Origin: Zea mays | Lineage: Eukaryota; Streptophyta; Magnoliopsida; Poales; Poaceae | Direction of reading: 5' to 3' | Length of the DNA stretch: 64,000 nt | Assembly (NCBI RefSeq): GCF_902167145.1 | Contig: NC_050100.1 | Coordinates: 193,309,439 to 193,373,438 of the forward strand | Shown here: positions 1 to 11,662 of the stretch, one piece after another | Position numbering within the stretch: the first letter of the stretch is position 1 | Layout: each line of letters opens with the position of its first letter | Made by a program: the position numbers and the translations under genes | The notes under the pieces: generated by a model | What the model was told of the DNA's origin: nothing | What the model saw: the letters and a program-made list of their open reading frames with translations, nothing else | Database searches by the model: none

Positions 1-390
1 CCCAATGATTTTCTTTTGTACTGCTCTCTGTTTTCTGTTGTACTGCTCTCTGTTTTCTTTCGGTGAACAGCTGACATCATTATGTTTTCTGAATTATGTT
101 TTCTGTTTGTCTAATTATGTTTTCTGCTCTCTGTTTGTCTAATTATGTTTTCTAAGTTATGCTTCTGAAGTAATGTTTTCTGAAGTAATGCTCTCTGTTT
201 TCTGAAGTAATGTTTTCTGTTTTCTGTTTTGTCTAATTATGGAGTACTGTTTTTAACTCTTTTGAATTATGCTTTCTGAATTATGCTTCTGAAGTAATTT
301 TCTGAGAACAGCATGTTTGTCTAATTATGTTTTCTGAATTATGCTTCTGAAGTAATGTTTTTAACTCTTTTGTCAAATTGTTTTCTGCAG
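1..390 (+). repeat. Short degenerate repeats in an intron
   Basis: The stretch is built of reiterated 10-25 base units such as 'gttttctg', 'aattatg' and 'cttctgaagtaatg', ending in a T-rich tract and the acceptor ttttctgcag at 381-390. It reads as the last intron of the Myb-like ORF1. No coding potential seen. Confidence 0.6.
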
Positions 391-840
391 AAAAATAAAG
401 AAGCTAATGGGTACAGACACAAGACAGTTTTATATTGGGACTCGATCAACTTGGTGTTTGGGAAAGATCATGCAACCGGTGAAGCGACAAAGACCCCAGC
501 TGATGGTGCGAGAGATATGAGTAAGGAAGAGGGAACCGGTAAAGAGCTTACTTCATCAACAACCTCAGGAAGCTTGAAGAGGCAACGTTCCAGTGATTCC
601 TTCACCTCAATGATGGCAGAGAAATTAGACAAGTTCACTGAAGCTATTAGGGATGAAGCACCAAAAGGCCCGACATCAAAAGAAATTTTTAGCACATTGG
701 AGGAGATAGATGGGTTAGATGAAGACACATTTTTAGACTTGTTTGATATCTTAACAGGTGATGCGCGCAAGTACGAGTCCTTATTGGCACTTCCATTGAT
801 TCTGAGGAAGAGATGGCTGTTGAAGCAACTTAAAAAGTGA
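391..840 (+). pseudogene. Myb/SANT-like ORF1 protein of a Harbinger element, last exon (partial)
   Basis: The last exon encodes about 150 residues and stops with TGA at 838-840. It begins right after the acceptor ttttctgcag. The first 30 residues contain YWDSINLVFGKDHATGE, matching the end of the Myb_DNA-bind_3 (SANT-like trihelix) domain found in plant Harbinger ORF1 and L10-interacting Myb-type proteins. A Ser/Thr/Lys-rich linker and an acidic helical tail (about residues 80-150) follow, as in that family. In PIF/Harbinger elements ORF1 binds DNA and cooperates with the DDE transposase. The N-terminal exons are outside the window, so intactness cannot be judged. It could also be a host gene derived from such an ORF1; the TIR 430 bp downstream favours the transposon reading. 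Confidence 0.55.
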
Positions 841-1268
841 ACCGATTTGTGGTTGGGTGAATTGAACTGGTGTTGGGTGTGTTGATGTTGTTGTCTTAGT
901 TTATGTTGGGTGAATTGAACATCACATTGAGTAGCAAGTAATGTGTTCCAATGATATGTGGACATTTGAGACAAATATGCATCATTATTACTATTCTCGT
1001 GATGCATTCTGCTTGATAAATTGTAGGGTGAAAACTTGTGTATTTTGTTGTGTGCAAGTTGATGTGGTTACTTCCCTCCAAATATATAAATTCCATATAT
1101 AACTATCCAAACAAGATATTGAATTTGATTCATGGAAAAGAATTCCATTGGCATCCAAACAAAAAAATTGAATTGAATCAAATTCTAAGGAATTACTTTC
1201 TTTAGGAATCTAATATCTAGAATGTTATTCATGGAATGAGTTTCATTTCCAATCAAACAAACGGGCCC

Positions 1269-2900
1269 TAATACAATTTTCATAGCATCCTCACCCGGCC
1301 CTGTTTTTTTTTCTAAGTGTGGCTTCAAAGTTTTTTTTGAAAATTACTCACTTGTCACATGTGTCACGTTCAGTTTTAAAACAATACTAGGTTTGCCACC
1401 ACTACTGAAAACAATATCCTTTTGGCCAATAAACACTAAAAATAAGTGTTTCCCACCGCAATTAACTTTTTTATGGGGGCTATATGGTTGTTTTCGGCGG
1501 CATTCTTCCGTCGGAAGTTCGGCGCCGAAAATAGGCATTATTTTCTGTTGCCGCAGAACAACTGACATGACTATTTTTGGCTTCTGATAACAAACTAACT
1601 TATTTTTGATGCCTAGTTCTGGTAGTCAAAAATAGTTTAGGTTTATTTTGGAAGACTCATCAAGCCATCAAAATCATTTTTAGGATCAAGAATTTTCCTC
1701 CATATCCATACACAATTCATACATCAACGACATATCCAATACAATTCATATTTCATCGATTCACCAGCCTCCCAAAAATTCACTTTAATATGGAAATGTA
1801 TGAATGGAAAATAAAAAACTTAGTTTATAATCTTAATTTTTTGTTCTATAAAATACATAGATTCTATTAGTACATAAATTGAAAATAATACATATATTGA
1901 AAGATATACTACATATAAGAAAGAAAAGATAGACTGAACAAACAAACAAAATATGTGATTCAGATGATAAACAAAGAGGGACGAATGATCTATCTTCTCC
2001 CCAAATAGCACAAGCTACCCATTGCATATTGACACTTATCGAGTATTGGCACTTATCGAGTGTAGAGTAGATATGCTTCTCTTTCTTCTCACAAACAGAA
2101 ATAGCTTGCTATTTTAATGGTAACAAAATAAATATTAACGCTTCCTGACATAGAAACACGCTCCTCCTTGAGCTCTGGCAGCAGGCGCGGGTATGGCTTC
2201 TTGCCTTGGTGGCCCGTGTCGATCTCTGCCCTAGCCTCGGTTGTTGTTGCTCTTGCCTCAGCGCATGTAAGACTATTCACAATGGTCTCCTCCATATCAC
2301 CCCCTAAATCCTAGCTCTTGCAGTGATTCTCTCTAAATCCACCTCTATATACAATACACCATGTTCGTAATATATTTTAGATTTGATTTTTACATATGTA
2401 TTTATCATGGTCTAAAATGGTATGTACATATTAATTATGTGTTTAATTTGTAGTCTAGGTTATAAAAAAATCTAGAGGAAAAGAGAGAACACCTAGATTT
2501 TAGTGGGTAGGAGGACATATCCCTAAATTTAGTGTATTATTTTTTTAGGAACAACCATGTGACTTTAGAATGCTTCTAAACCTTCAGAGGAGGCTTTAGG
2601 GCACCCCTACAGACAGTCAGATGTCCCTGCCCTAACAGTTAGATCGCGAGGCTGACCAGTGTGGGTCTATTGGTAAGTGAAAGAGCGAGAAAGATGAGCG
2701 GATAAAATTATGTATGGCATGTGTAATCCGCCAGAGTAAGTGAGAGAGTTTGGTAGTATTTTTTTGGAAGACACGGTTGTTTAATCAAACAATTTTTATT
2801 TTTTTGTAACACATAATACACAACAGCTTTTGTTTACAGTAGCTTTTCAGAAACCACTATGCAAAACTGGGCTATAAGTCAAGGTTCACAGTAGCGGCGC
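1269..2900. other. Intergenic DNA, no gene recognised
   Basis: Mostly AT-rich. 1490-1600 holds short inverted GC-rich pieces (around 'cggcgccgaaaata') that look like transposon remnants. 2150-2330 is a modestly GC-rich piece with a 68-codon open frame on minus and no recognisable domain. Nothing else can be supported. Confidence 0.5.
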
Positions 2901-3270
2901 CACGGGCCTCCGGCACGCGTACACGCTACAGCGGCGAATGAGGAATGCCAGGCGTGACCCGCGCACGCGCTTCGGAATCAGGCCTGAAATCAGTGAGCAA
3001 AGCAGGCCCCCGGGGATCAGTAGTCACGTCACGGGGGCAGCCGGGCAGAAGCCTCATCATTCATGGGCACGCAGACGCGACGCTCCGGCATACTCCGCCG
3101 CTAGATCACACTTCGTACACAGAAATCACGGCGCCCACACGTCGCGTCAAGGAAAGCACGCACGCACAGGGCTGCAGCCTGCAGGGGCCTACCCCGGCCA
3201 GTTCCCTAGCTCCATTGCGCGCGGCAGTGCTGTCGGGCGGCTTGGTTTCTTTGCTCTAGCTTGGGCTACC
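2885..3270. other. Isolated GC-rich block in AT-rich surroundings
   Basis: About 390 bp of GC-rich DNA with sharp AT-rich borders. Two overlapping plus-strand frames (up to 134 codons) stay open because stop codons are rare at this composition. They are Arg/Pro/Ala-rich and match no domain I know. It could be a captured gene or promoter fragment or a degraded CpG-rich element. Confidence 0.3.
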
Positions 3271-6179
3271 ACGAAGCGGATGATGATGTTACCTTTTATC
3301 ATATTTTACTTTAGATTTAAATACAAAAATAAATCTTTTTAAATATGAATACATAACTAATGTCTCAGATTTGGATTTTTATTTGAATATTTGACCTCAA
3401 AGTGCATACTAATTAAAACAGATAAACATAATTTTACTAGTCGTAAGTTCATCGATTATCAAAGTAAAGTAAAATTAAAATACACGTCTAATAACATCTA
3501 ATATCAACGTGAACTAAATTATAATAAGAATATTTTATATAAAGGTAAGTTAAGTGAAGGAATTTAATAAGGATAGCAATCAACAAGTAGCAATTTTCTT
3601 TGTTATTTTTTATAATACAAAATCATTACACAAGTAGAGAATAAATTATGTAAGTATATAGCATAGATAGGTCATAAAAATAATAATTATCAACAAATAT
3701 TTAATAATTAAATAGATTATTGAATTTAATATTGTACCATTAGCAGTATTATAACAATATTAAAATTTAATTATAAATACACTAATATATAGTTCCAGTT
3801 AATCATTATTAATATTAATATTAATATAAAATAACTAGTTTGTAGTCATGGAGAGAAAAAAAATAAATTGGTTTATTACACTTTGTTCCTCACAAATATG
3901 GATAAATATCAAATATATCGTATTTTTTATTAAATATAGCTATATAATAAAATAGATAAAACTATAAAAACGAATTTAGATACATGCACGTATTTGGTAT
4001 TTGTAATTTGATACTAGAATTTTATCGGTATGGATTCGGACAGTTCAGATTTTTAGATGTCCATTTCCATCCCTTTCCTGTTCGGCAGTCCGGGCGCGCC
4101 GTGCAGCAGCAGCATCTAGCTTCTCTCGGCTCTCGATCTCGTTCCTTGTTGTTTGCGCCGCCGCCCGGCCGGGGGCAACGTACGTGTTCGTCCAAGGAGA
4201 CAACAAAAGCAGAAAGCACGCTTCCTATATACAGCATATAATATATATAGAGTCGAGGTGATCTTTTATCATAGCCTTTTGTACGCTTCCGCCAACAGAT
4301 TACTGATATATTTTAAATTAGATACGAGAGAGATGTGTAGATTTTAAGTAACTATATTTAAAACTTTTATATATTAGTTGGTATTGTCAATGGGTAATTA
4401 TTGGAGATACTCTAAGCATATCAAGGCAAGAGTAACATCTGCTGTTAACCCATCACAATTGGTCCAGGATAAAAAAAAACACCAAACACATGCAACCAAA
4501 ATATTGAAAAATGGTAGCTACTCATGATAAGTAGAAAAAATTTATACTTTTTTTGGGGACCTATTACTATCAAACAACATTGATAAGACAGTCAAATTTT
4601 CCTCTTTGTATTTATGATCAGATTACAAATTAAAAACACTATAGAATTAGGCAAAAAATTCCTTATTTCTCAAAACATTATTCCCAAGCAAGGGACCCAC
4701 AAAGTTTTTTTAAACTGAAAGACTCTACCTAGATATTTGAATAATTTAAAGAACATCTATCTTGTAGGATCAAAGAATTGTGCCATCGGATCAAGAACCA
4801 CCATTTTTTTTTTACAAACCTTGAATACTATTTTATCCTACCTAGCCTCTTAACATAAAAAATATCAAATGAGATTGTGTGTTTATGTTGCTATTTGCAT
4901 TACGTGTCGCTCGTCACCTTATCAATAAAAATCAAATGAGAACACTCTTACTTCAATCACGACCACATAAAATATTATATTATCATTAAGTTATTTTGAA
5001 CATAAATTGTAAATACATAATAACATATTTCCAGTAAAAAGAAGCACGTACATATTCATCTTTTTTTCTCTACACCAAATAAAAGTATACTCCATAGACA
5101 CTTGTCTCATGGATGATATATTTTATACCTAATCCCATTTCCTCCATTTACCATGATGTTTTTAAACAAATTTAAGTTCTTCAAGTGGAGAAAATACTTT
5201 GTGAGCGTGTGTCTATGTGTGTGCGGGGTACACTCCCGCACTTCTATATTTAATTTACATACTACTGAACTAAACAATATAGTTAATTCATGGATTTAAT
5301 TAATCCTTACATTCAATGTTGATTTCCCATCAAAGGAACAGTGCATAGATCTAACCATGCTATTATTTTGCAGGTCACTTTTTGATTGACAAAGAGAAAC
5401 ATAATTGTTATTCCTAAGTTAATCTTTAAATTGTACATTTCCAAAAGAAGTTTTAAACATTATAGTCGATCCATTTGTGATTCAATTTGATTTTCCATCT
5501 TAGTTTCATTTCCAAGGGGACAGTGTATCGTCGATCAATCAAGTAAAACTAAAATTAATTACCTGCATTATTATTTTTAAAATCTCCATATGGAAATATT
5601 GTGCCTATTTATATGTAGACTATTATTTTGAATTGTCCAAGCAATAGTGACTATGCAAGTTTTCACAACTACATTAACCGCAAATCAACAACGCAATATA
5701 ACCCTATATGTTGAAAGAAACCACATAGTAGTAGTAGAAGTACATGGTAAAGGACGATGGAACATATATATGACACTCTTGATAGATCTAACAGATGTTC
5801 AACTTGTTCTCCATGGTAAAAACATGTTGTTGAGCAGACATACGCAAACATGGGATTGGAGAGGCACAACGAGCTCTCTACTGGCGAGTTGAAGGGGTCC
5901 AGGAACAAAAAATAGGAAAAAGAGAGAGAACATGAAATGAAAAGGGATATATAGAGGAGACAATCAAGTCTGTACCTACGGATCATCAGTGGCCTACTTG
6001 ATGCGCGCTCTAACTTGATTATTCTCCATTTCTATCCCCACACTGGAAAGTACTCTAATTAAACGACACACGATCGATGTTGAGATCAAGATCTGAGACG
6101 AAACCCTAGAATGCAGCACAAAGGGCGATAGCCACTACGACGTGCCAGCTGATTCAGAACACATGCCTAACCAGAGTTA
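3271..6179. other. AT-rich intergenic DNA downstream of the YABBY gene
   Basis: About 2.9 kb, very AT-rich between 3300 and 3980, with a short GC-rich island at about 4080-4200. No open frame shows codon structure or a known domain. The last 200-300 bp should include the YABBY 3' UTR; no clear polyadenylation signal could be assigned. Confidence 0.5.
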
Positions 6180-7880
6180 TTAGAATGGAGTGATGCCCAT
6201 GTTGGCTGCTGCAGCTGCAGCCGCTGCGGCGTAGAGATCGTCTTTGAGTAGCATGTCTTCAGCGCCATCCTGTATGTCACAGCCCAGGAACCAGCCAAAA
6301 TTTTAGAGGCCGGCCGGGGTACGGTGCGTGCTTACAAAGTACTACAAAACTTCGAATAATAAAAAAAAAACTTAAAAGAAGCATGTGGTAATATAGTGTT
6401 GCTGCTGGATGACCTGAACTCCGTCAAAGTGTCAAGTGAGGATTTCAAGGCATACAAAATATACATCGAGTTATTAGGGTTTCAGTGTCAGCTCTGATAC
6501 CTGATGAGTCTTGAAGGTCTTCTTGAGGCCCTGGTCCGGCATGAGGCCGAAGTGGATGTGTGGGAAATGGGCCCACTGATTATGAACACAAATCAGAGAA
6601 AGGCAATGCAACATTAGTAGGGTACGTACGACCGACCGAGTACTTGGAAGCAAATACTGAAAACGAACGCTAGCTGTATCGTCTGTACGACGCTGTGCCG
6701 GTGGGGCAGCAAGCTAGCCACAGACCACACCAGGCGCAAGCAGCCAGCACCAGACACTAGGTGTCGCTGTGTCCATGCTGACATTGTAAAGTGATGGGTC
6801 AAATCACAAGACACGCAGACAGCAAGCTAGCCACGAGTAGTTGTCACTGCTGTGCATATATGCGTCTGGAGAAGAAGACGAAAGAAAGTTACATTCTTTG
6901 CGGCTGCGCTGAACGCCTCCCGGTGGGTGATGTCCGGGTTGCCGGCCTTGATGCGCTGGATCTCGTCCCTGTGTGCACGCAGCCAGCAGCACACATTTAC
7001 TAGCAAGAAGACGATGAGCATGCAGAGAGTGGCGCATACTATACTAGAGCTATCTGATCTCGTTTGGATACTCTCGTATTTATAGTTCATCTCAATCCAT
7101 ATGTCTTGAGCTGAAACTTAAACTAATTTACGCTCTAATCCACTTCAATACATATGGATGAGGTGAATATGAGAGTATACAAACAAGGGTTTTTAAAGGG
7201 GGAAAATGCATGCACAGAGAGACTTTTATCACAAAATCTTACTTGATGAACCGGTTGTATGCCGACGGGACTCTCTGCCGCTTCTCCGGAGCTGCGAAGT
7301 TAGATTTTGTAGGGTAGATTTGAGTCAGCATACATGCATCCGTAGGGAACATGGGCGAATGGGTACGCTTATCTATCTAGAGCTAGCAGCAACTACTACA
7401 CTATGCATGCCGACTGTTTGCAACTGAAGAGCGATGGATATGGGCAACCTCTGGCTATAACATGACATGATTGTATGTCTCGCTAGCTAGGCCATCCATC
7501 GACCCTGATAAGGTCCCCCTTTTTTTATACAAATCCATATATATATGTTCCCTGGACGCGGTGAAAAATGCTCATGTAATCTATTATAACCTTGTAAACC
7601 CATATATATATGTAATTTATCCTAACACTGCACGAAATAATAAGCTAGGATGGGATTGTGTCGTCGTCCATGCATCCAGTTCTATTTATGCACAAATCAA
7701 GTTGTTGTTATTGTTCCAGCACGACAAACGGTGATCTGCTTGCCCCTACTCATCCTCTTCAGACACTTTCCTGAGTTCATCCCCATCCGCATCACGCCAA
7801 TATAATGGCTTTGGGTCTTTGATTAGTGCAGTGATAAATACCCTTGGTTCGGAAAAGTAAAGCAGAAAGTAATAAAAAAC

Positions 7881-7935
<55 letters not shown>

Positions 7936-8799
7936 GGGATCCAAAGATTGGAAACAGAAAGAACAAGAAGTCCTTACGCCTGTTTACCGACGGGGCGGTC
8001 TTGGGCAGTTCGGCTTCCTGCTGCACAGGCTGAGCTGCAGGCATCGGCGCCGGCGGCGGCAGGTTGCTGGCGCAGCTGCTGTTGCTGCTGCGGCCCGTCA
8101 TGGTGCTGCTCAGGTTGGCACTCGCCTGCTCCATCAGGAAGCTCGGCGCCTGCTGGAGAGCCAACTCGTCCTGCGCGCAAGCAAGCAAGCAAGTCACACA
8201 CACACACTGACTGATCTCAGTGGTATATGAAGAGGCTAACTAGGGACGACGAAACTAAACATGCACTAGCAGGTTAAAGTGCATGCATGTTAAACTAGTT
8301 GAACGAACGAGCTGGATGGGTTTTGGTCCATAGTTACATACCAAGAGGCCATGCGGGGATGTGGGTGACAGCAAGGAGTGAGCGAAGTTGAGATGGTTGG
8401 GCGGCGCCGGCGCGGCGGGCGGGAGCAGGAGGCCGCGGAGGTTGACGGAGAGTAGGTTGGCGCAGTGGCCACAACGCACCGTCACCGTCTTGAACAGGCT
8501 GCTGCAAGGCACGCCGACCTGCGCGCGCATGCATATAGAGATCGAAGAGAGACGAATCAGTCAACACTGCGTGCGCTGCTGGCTGCTGCGCTAGCTAGAA
8601 GAAGAAGTGGGAGAGGCTAGCTGGTGTGTGCGAGTGTCGGTATAGGTGAGAGTGGGGCGCCGCATGCACGTACGGCGAGGATGGTGTCGCAGCAGTTGCA
8701 GTGCACGTAGCAGAGCTGCTCGGTGGGGGACGGCGCGAGGTGGTCCAGCGGGAAGCAGCAGGCGGCCGACGACGAGGACGAGGACGAGGACGACATCAT
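6180..8799 (-). CDS. YABBY transcription factor, FIL/YAB3-type (OsYABBY4/5-like)
   Basis: Seven exons on the minus strand join in frame: 8799-8674, 8518-8342, 8170-7978, 7291-7243, 6968-6893, 6575-6501, 6269-6180 (TAA at 6182-6180), giving 261 aa. All introns are GT..AG. The start is the first of two adjacent ATGs (8799, 8796); further upstream the frame has only a GTG at 8874. The protein opens with a Ser run, then the YABBY C2C2 zinc finger across exons 1-2 (LCYVHCNCC ... VRCGHC), a Pro/Ala/Gln-rich linker in exons 2-3, and the HMG-like YABBY domain in exons 4-6 ([51 protein letters not shown]). It ends with nine Ala and NMGITPF. Known for the family: nuclear DNA-binding regulators of lateral organ polarity and meristem/inflorescence development. 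Length, exon number and C-terminus fit grass FIL-clade members; it looks intact. The exact paralogue is not assigned. Small oddity: the exon 6 donor leaves THQ-DGAED, adding a His relative to the rice protein as I recall it. Confidence 0.93.
7884..7932. repeat. (GA)n microsatellite in YABBY intron 3
   Basis: An uninterrupted run of about 24 'ga' dinucleotides lies 45 bp inside intron 3 (CT repeats on the gene's strand), close to the donor at 7977. Such runs are length-polymorphic and can bind GAGA-type factors; any function here is inference. Confidence 0.9.
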
Positions 8800-9100
8800 G
8801 ATATGTGGTTCCGACGACCGAAATGTGTGGCTGGCAGCTACTAGCTCCGGTCCACCACCTCCGCTCCGATCCACCTGAGGCGCTGACGCTGTCGACGAGA
8901 TGGATCGATCCGACGAGGACTGCTGGGGCGCCCCTCCTTGCTCGATCGATCCGGCCGGCCGGCTAGCTAATACTAATAGGGCAAGGAACGGATCGCAGCA
9001 GGGAAAGCAAGGTAGCAGAAGAGGAGCGTGGTGAGAGATCGGAGGAGGGGATGGAGGAGAGTCAGGTGTGTGTGGGGAGGGGGGAGAGTCGAAAGGGGAA

Positions 9101-9107
9101 TTTTATA
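9101..9107 (-). promoter_or_regulatory. Probable TATA box of the YABBY gene
   Basis: On the minus strand the sequence reads CGTATAAAATTCCCC. It lies about 300 bp upstream of the start codon, placing transcription start near 9070 and giving a 5' UTR of about 270 nt. No other TATAAA sits at a suitable distance. Confidence 0.6.
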
Positions 9108-10223
9108 CGACGAGTAGCTAGGAGAGGGGAGAGGGGCAGGAGCCAGGAGATATCCTTTTGGTCCCCTTTGATTTGATGAGTGTGAGTGATTTGACGGCTA
9201 GCTGGCTGTGCCTGGGGCTGGGGCTGGGGCTGGGGCTGGCTAAACTTGCGATTTGATGGACCTGCCCGATTCGAGAAAGCCTCGGATCTGTCGTTGTTCC
9301 CGATTTGAAAGCCGATCCAGGGCAGGGCAAGCACGCAGGAACTAACAAGAGAGAGCCCAAGACCTCGCTCCCTCCCTCCCTTGTTGCTTGCTGCTCCTAC
9401 TCCTACTACTGCATGTGGATCTTGCCGCGAGCGGCGAGGGAAAGGCAGGCAGGCAGGCAGGAGGAGGAGGCAAGGCATGGGGTGTGTGGACCGCGGACAG
9501 CGCGGTGGATATATGGCCCCTGGACAAAGGGAAAGCGAGCGTGGAGCCGTTGGTACATGTGACGGGGGCAAAGCAGGCAGCACGCTACCTCCCCCCGGCC
9601 CCTAGCTTGTCTGCACCGGCGGTCGGCATCTCGAGACTGTTGCCGACTGGAAAAGCGGGACGAGTGGTGGGGATCGTCCGGCCCCCCCAACCTGTGCCAC
9701 GATCGATGCGCGCGGTCTCCCCTCTCTGCTGCTCTCCGGCCGCGCGCAAGAGGTGAGGTGAGGTGAGGTGCAGGCACCATAGTACGTGGGTGTCATGTAC
9801 GCACGCGCGCACGTTCCCTTTGTACGTACGTACGTACTTGTATATATACTTCTCATCAATGTGCCTGGACGCGCGCGTCGTGTAGCCGCGCAGGCCAGCA
9901 CGGCCGATCTGACCGGTCCGGCGCGAGAAGGGCTCTGGTACGCGTGCGGCGTGCTTCTTTTCTTCGCGTTTTCGCAAGACAAAAGCCTGACCGTGGTCTG
10001 GCTCGATTTTCCTCGGCATGGGTACGGTGGAACCAAGGCTTAAATGGGGCCGAGAGACCAGGTATATATGTACGTACTTCCTACCCTAAAGGTAGTGTAC
10101 AGACTGTAACCCTGTATGCGTGCCGGTCATCTGTTTCCGGTCGGGAATCTCTACATGCGAACTGTAAACGTAAGATATACTATGGTGTAACGACCGGCCG
10201 GCGCAAAATTAAATTTGGTCTCG
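9108..10223 (-). promoter_or_regulatory. YABBY upstream region
   Basis: About 1.1 kb of GC-rich, low-repeat DNA between the TATA box and the transposon cluster. It contains a (ggggct)n run at 9211-9239, GGCAGG repeats near 9446-9465 and 'gtac' repeats at 9823-9836. The many open frames here are composition artefacts. It is probably the proximal promoter; the LINE target-site copy at 10224 marks its junction with inserted DNA. Confidence 0.5.
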
Positions 10224-10243
10224 AAAACAACTCGATGTTGGGA
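10224..10243. repeat. Left target-site duplication of the LINE
   Basis: The string acaactcgatgttggga, preceded by A's, is repeated at 13982-14001 just after the LINE A-tail (and again in the right tandem copy near 37833-37852). A long TSD abutting an A-tail is the mark of target-primed reverse transcription. Confidence 0.8.
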
Positions 10244-10500
10244 GATGTTCCAGTACATGCTACATGCAGAGCCTTAGCGCCGCACAGGGCATCGCTCCGC
10301 CACCTCCATTGTTCCCCCCAGTTGACCCTACTCTCTTCCACACTCCTGTGAGTATCAAAATTGTAGTTAGATGTTTGTAATGCATCTGGTATAACACATG
10401 CTATCTCTTCTCTGTGCAGGGCCAATCTGGGGCGGCATCCAACAACCCTCCGGAAGGGTTCAGCCCAACGCAACCCCGGCCAAACCGCCCACCTCCATGA
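10241..10500 (+). pseudogene. CACTA ORF2 (TNPA-like) 3' remnant
   Basis: Corresponds to the end of exon 6 (to 10347) and exon 7 (10420-10500, TGA at the end) of the complete ORF2 at 32713-34708, with the same intron between. A 7-bp repeat ('gctacat') near 10258 shifts the frame, and the exons before 10241 are gone. Non-functional. Confidence 0.85.
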
Positions 10501-10676
10501 GCCATTGTTTTAGACTTCAGAACTTATGTATAATACTTATGTTTCTGTTTGATACTTATGTGAGAGCTTGTGACGTTTGAGACTTATGTTTGTGTTTAAT
10601 ACTTGTGTTGAACACTTATGTTTGTGATGGATATTTATGTTTGTGGTCACGGTTTTATGTTTGTGTTGGCTATTTA

Positions 10677-11006
10677 CTCCCTCCAGTGCAGTAAAGGTAG
10701 TCGTTTAGGACATGATTGTGCATACCAAGGAGTGATTAATTATCATAGAGTTTTCCCTGTTTGCCCCTATTAAATAGGGATATGGGTGCATTAACGTCAC
10801 TAAAACAATTAGGTTTGATTGGTTGCTGCAGCAGCTCCAAGGCATTCTAGACTGGAGGTCTCAAGTTCGATTCCTCTTAAATGCATCTTTTTTGTGCAAT
10901 TACTAGGGGCAACAACGTCCAAATCCTAGACCCACGCGCGCTATGACTTCTTTTTGTGCACGCTCGGTCACACGCAGGATGACTTCTTTTACTGCACCGG
11001 AGGGAG
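10677..11006. mobile_element. Stowaway-type MITE (Tc1/mariner)
   Basis: A 330-bp insertion absent from the matching site of the right copy (near 34885). Its ends are inverted repeats CTCCCTCC(A/G)GTGCAGTAAA and it is flanked by TA (10675-10676, 11007-11008). CTCCCTCC ends with a TA duplication define Stowaway elements. No coding capacity. The empty site in the other copy proves insertion after the duplication, or loss there. Inside, 'aagttcgattcct' (about 10863-10875) resembles a pol III B box. Confidence 0.9.
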
Positions 11007-11097
11007 TATGTCTGTGATGTATATATGTGATATATATGTGATATCTTCTGTTTGTGTGGATGGAAAACAAAAAACAAATAAAAAAGGTACATACTGG

Positions 11098-11662
11098 TCA
11101 CTTTGCCGAGTGTAACACTCGGCAAAGAGGCTCTTTGCCGAGTGTCAGGGTCATAACACTCGGCAAAGAGCACAGACCTGGGCACCGGCTTAGGTTCTTT
11201 GCCGAGTGTTATGTCGCTGGCACTCGGCAAAGAGCCCTTCTTTGCCGAGTGCCACTTGGGACACTCGGCAAAGAGCCTGACATGGGGACCCTCCCTGGCG
11301 GGCTCTTTGCCGAGTGTCCCAACTGGCACTCGGCAAAGAAGGCGGCTTTGCCGAGTGCTGCCTGGAAGACACTCGGCAAAGATATCTTCGTTGCCGAGTG
11401 TCAACGCTGACACTCGGCAAAGCCGCCGTCTCCGTCACCCGACGCCGTAACGGCCGCTTTTCTTTGCCGAGTGCTCTCTGGCACTCGACAAAGAGGTTTG
11501 CCGAGTGCCCGAGAAAAAGCACTCGGCAAAGAAGTCTTTGCCGATGCACTGTTTGCCGAGCCTTCTTTGCCGAGTGTTACACTCGGCAAAGCCTTTGCCG
11601 AGTGTTTTTAAGACTTCACCGAGTGCTTCCGGCACTCGGCGAATCTATTGATTCCGGTAGTG
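11098..11662 (+). repeat. CACTA 3' subterminal repeats and TIR (left copy)
   Basis: At least ten inverted pairs of 'tttgccgagtg' and 'cactcggcaaag' separated by 6-20 bp, ending with the terminus GATTCCGGTAGTG (reverse complement CACTACCGGAATC). Such dyads are TNPA-type binding sites in En/Spm elements. The 3 bp after the TIR are caa. Open frames here (LGKEP.., LPSV..) are translations of the repeat. Confidence 0.9.

Larger units (their letters stand above)
1..1268 (+). mobile_element. PIF/Harbinger-like DNA transposon, 3' part
   Basis: Seen: the block ends in GGGCCC at 1263-1268, directly followed by TAA, and the last 20 bases read inward as GGGCCCGTTTGTTTGATTGG. A terminus starting GGGCC/GGGCCC beside a TAA/TTA trinucleotide is the usual PIF/Harbinger end and target duplication. 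Inside lies the C-terminal exon of a Myb/SANT-like ORF1 (391-840). The region 1095-1262 is built of imperfect inverted stretches around 'attccat' and 'gaattga', as in subterminal DNA. The other end and any DDE transposase would lie left of the window. Inference: an autonomous-type or ORF1-only element, truncated by the window edge. Confidence 0.6.

Noticed and set aside
2945..3342. Overlapping Arg/Pro-rich frames as a host gene
   Set aside because: Two frames open over the same GC-rich block, no domain, no conserved splice pattern.
8800..8874. A 25-residue N-terminal extension of the YABBY protein
   Set aside because: The upstream in-frame start is GTG; family proteins start at the MMSS/MSS position used here.
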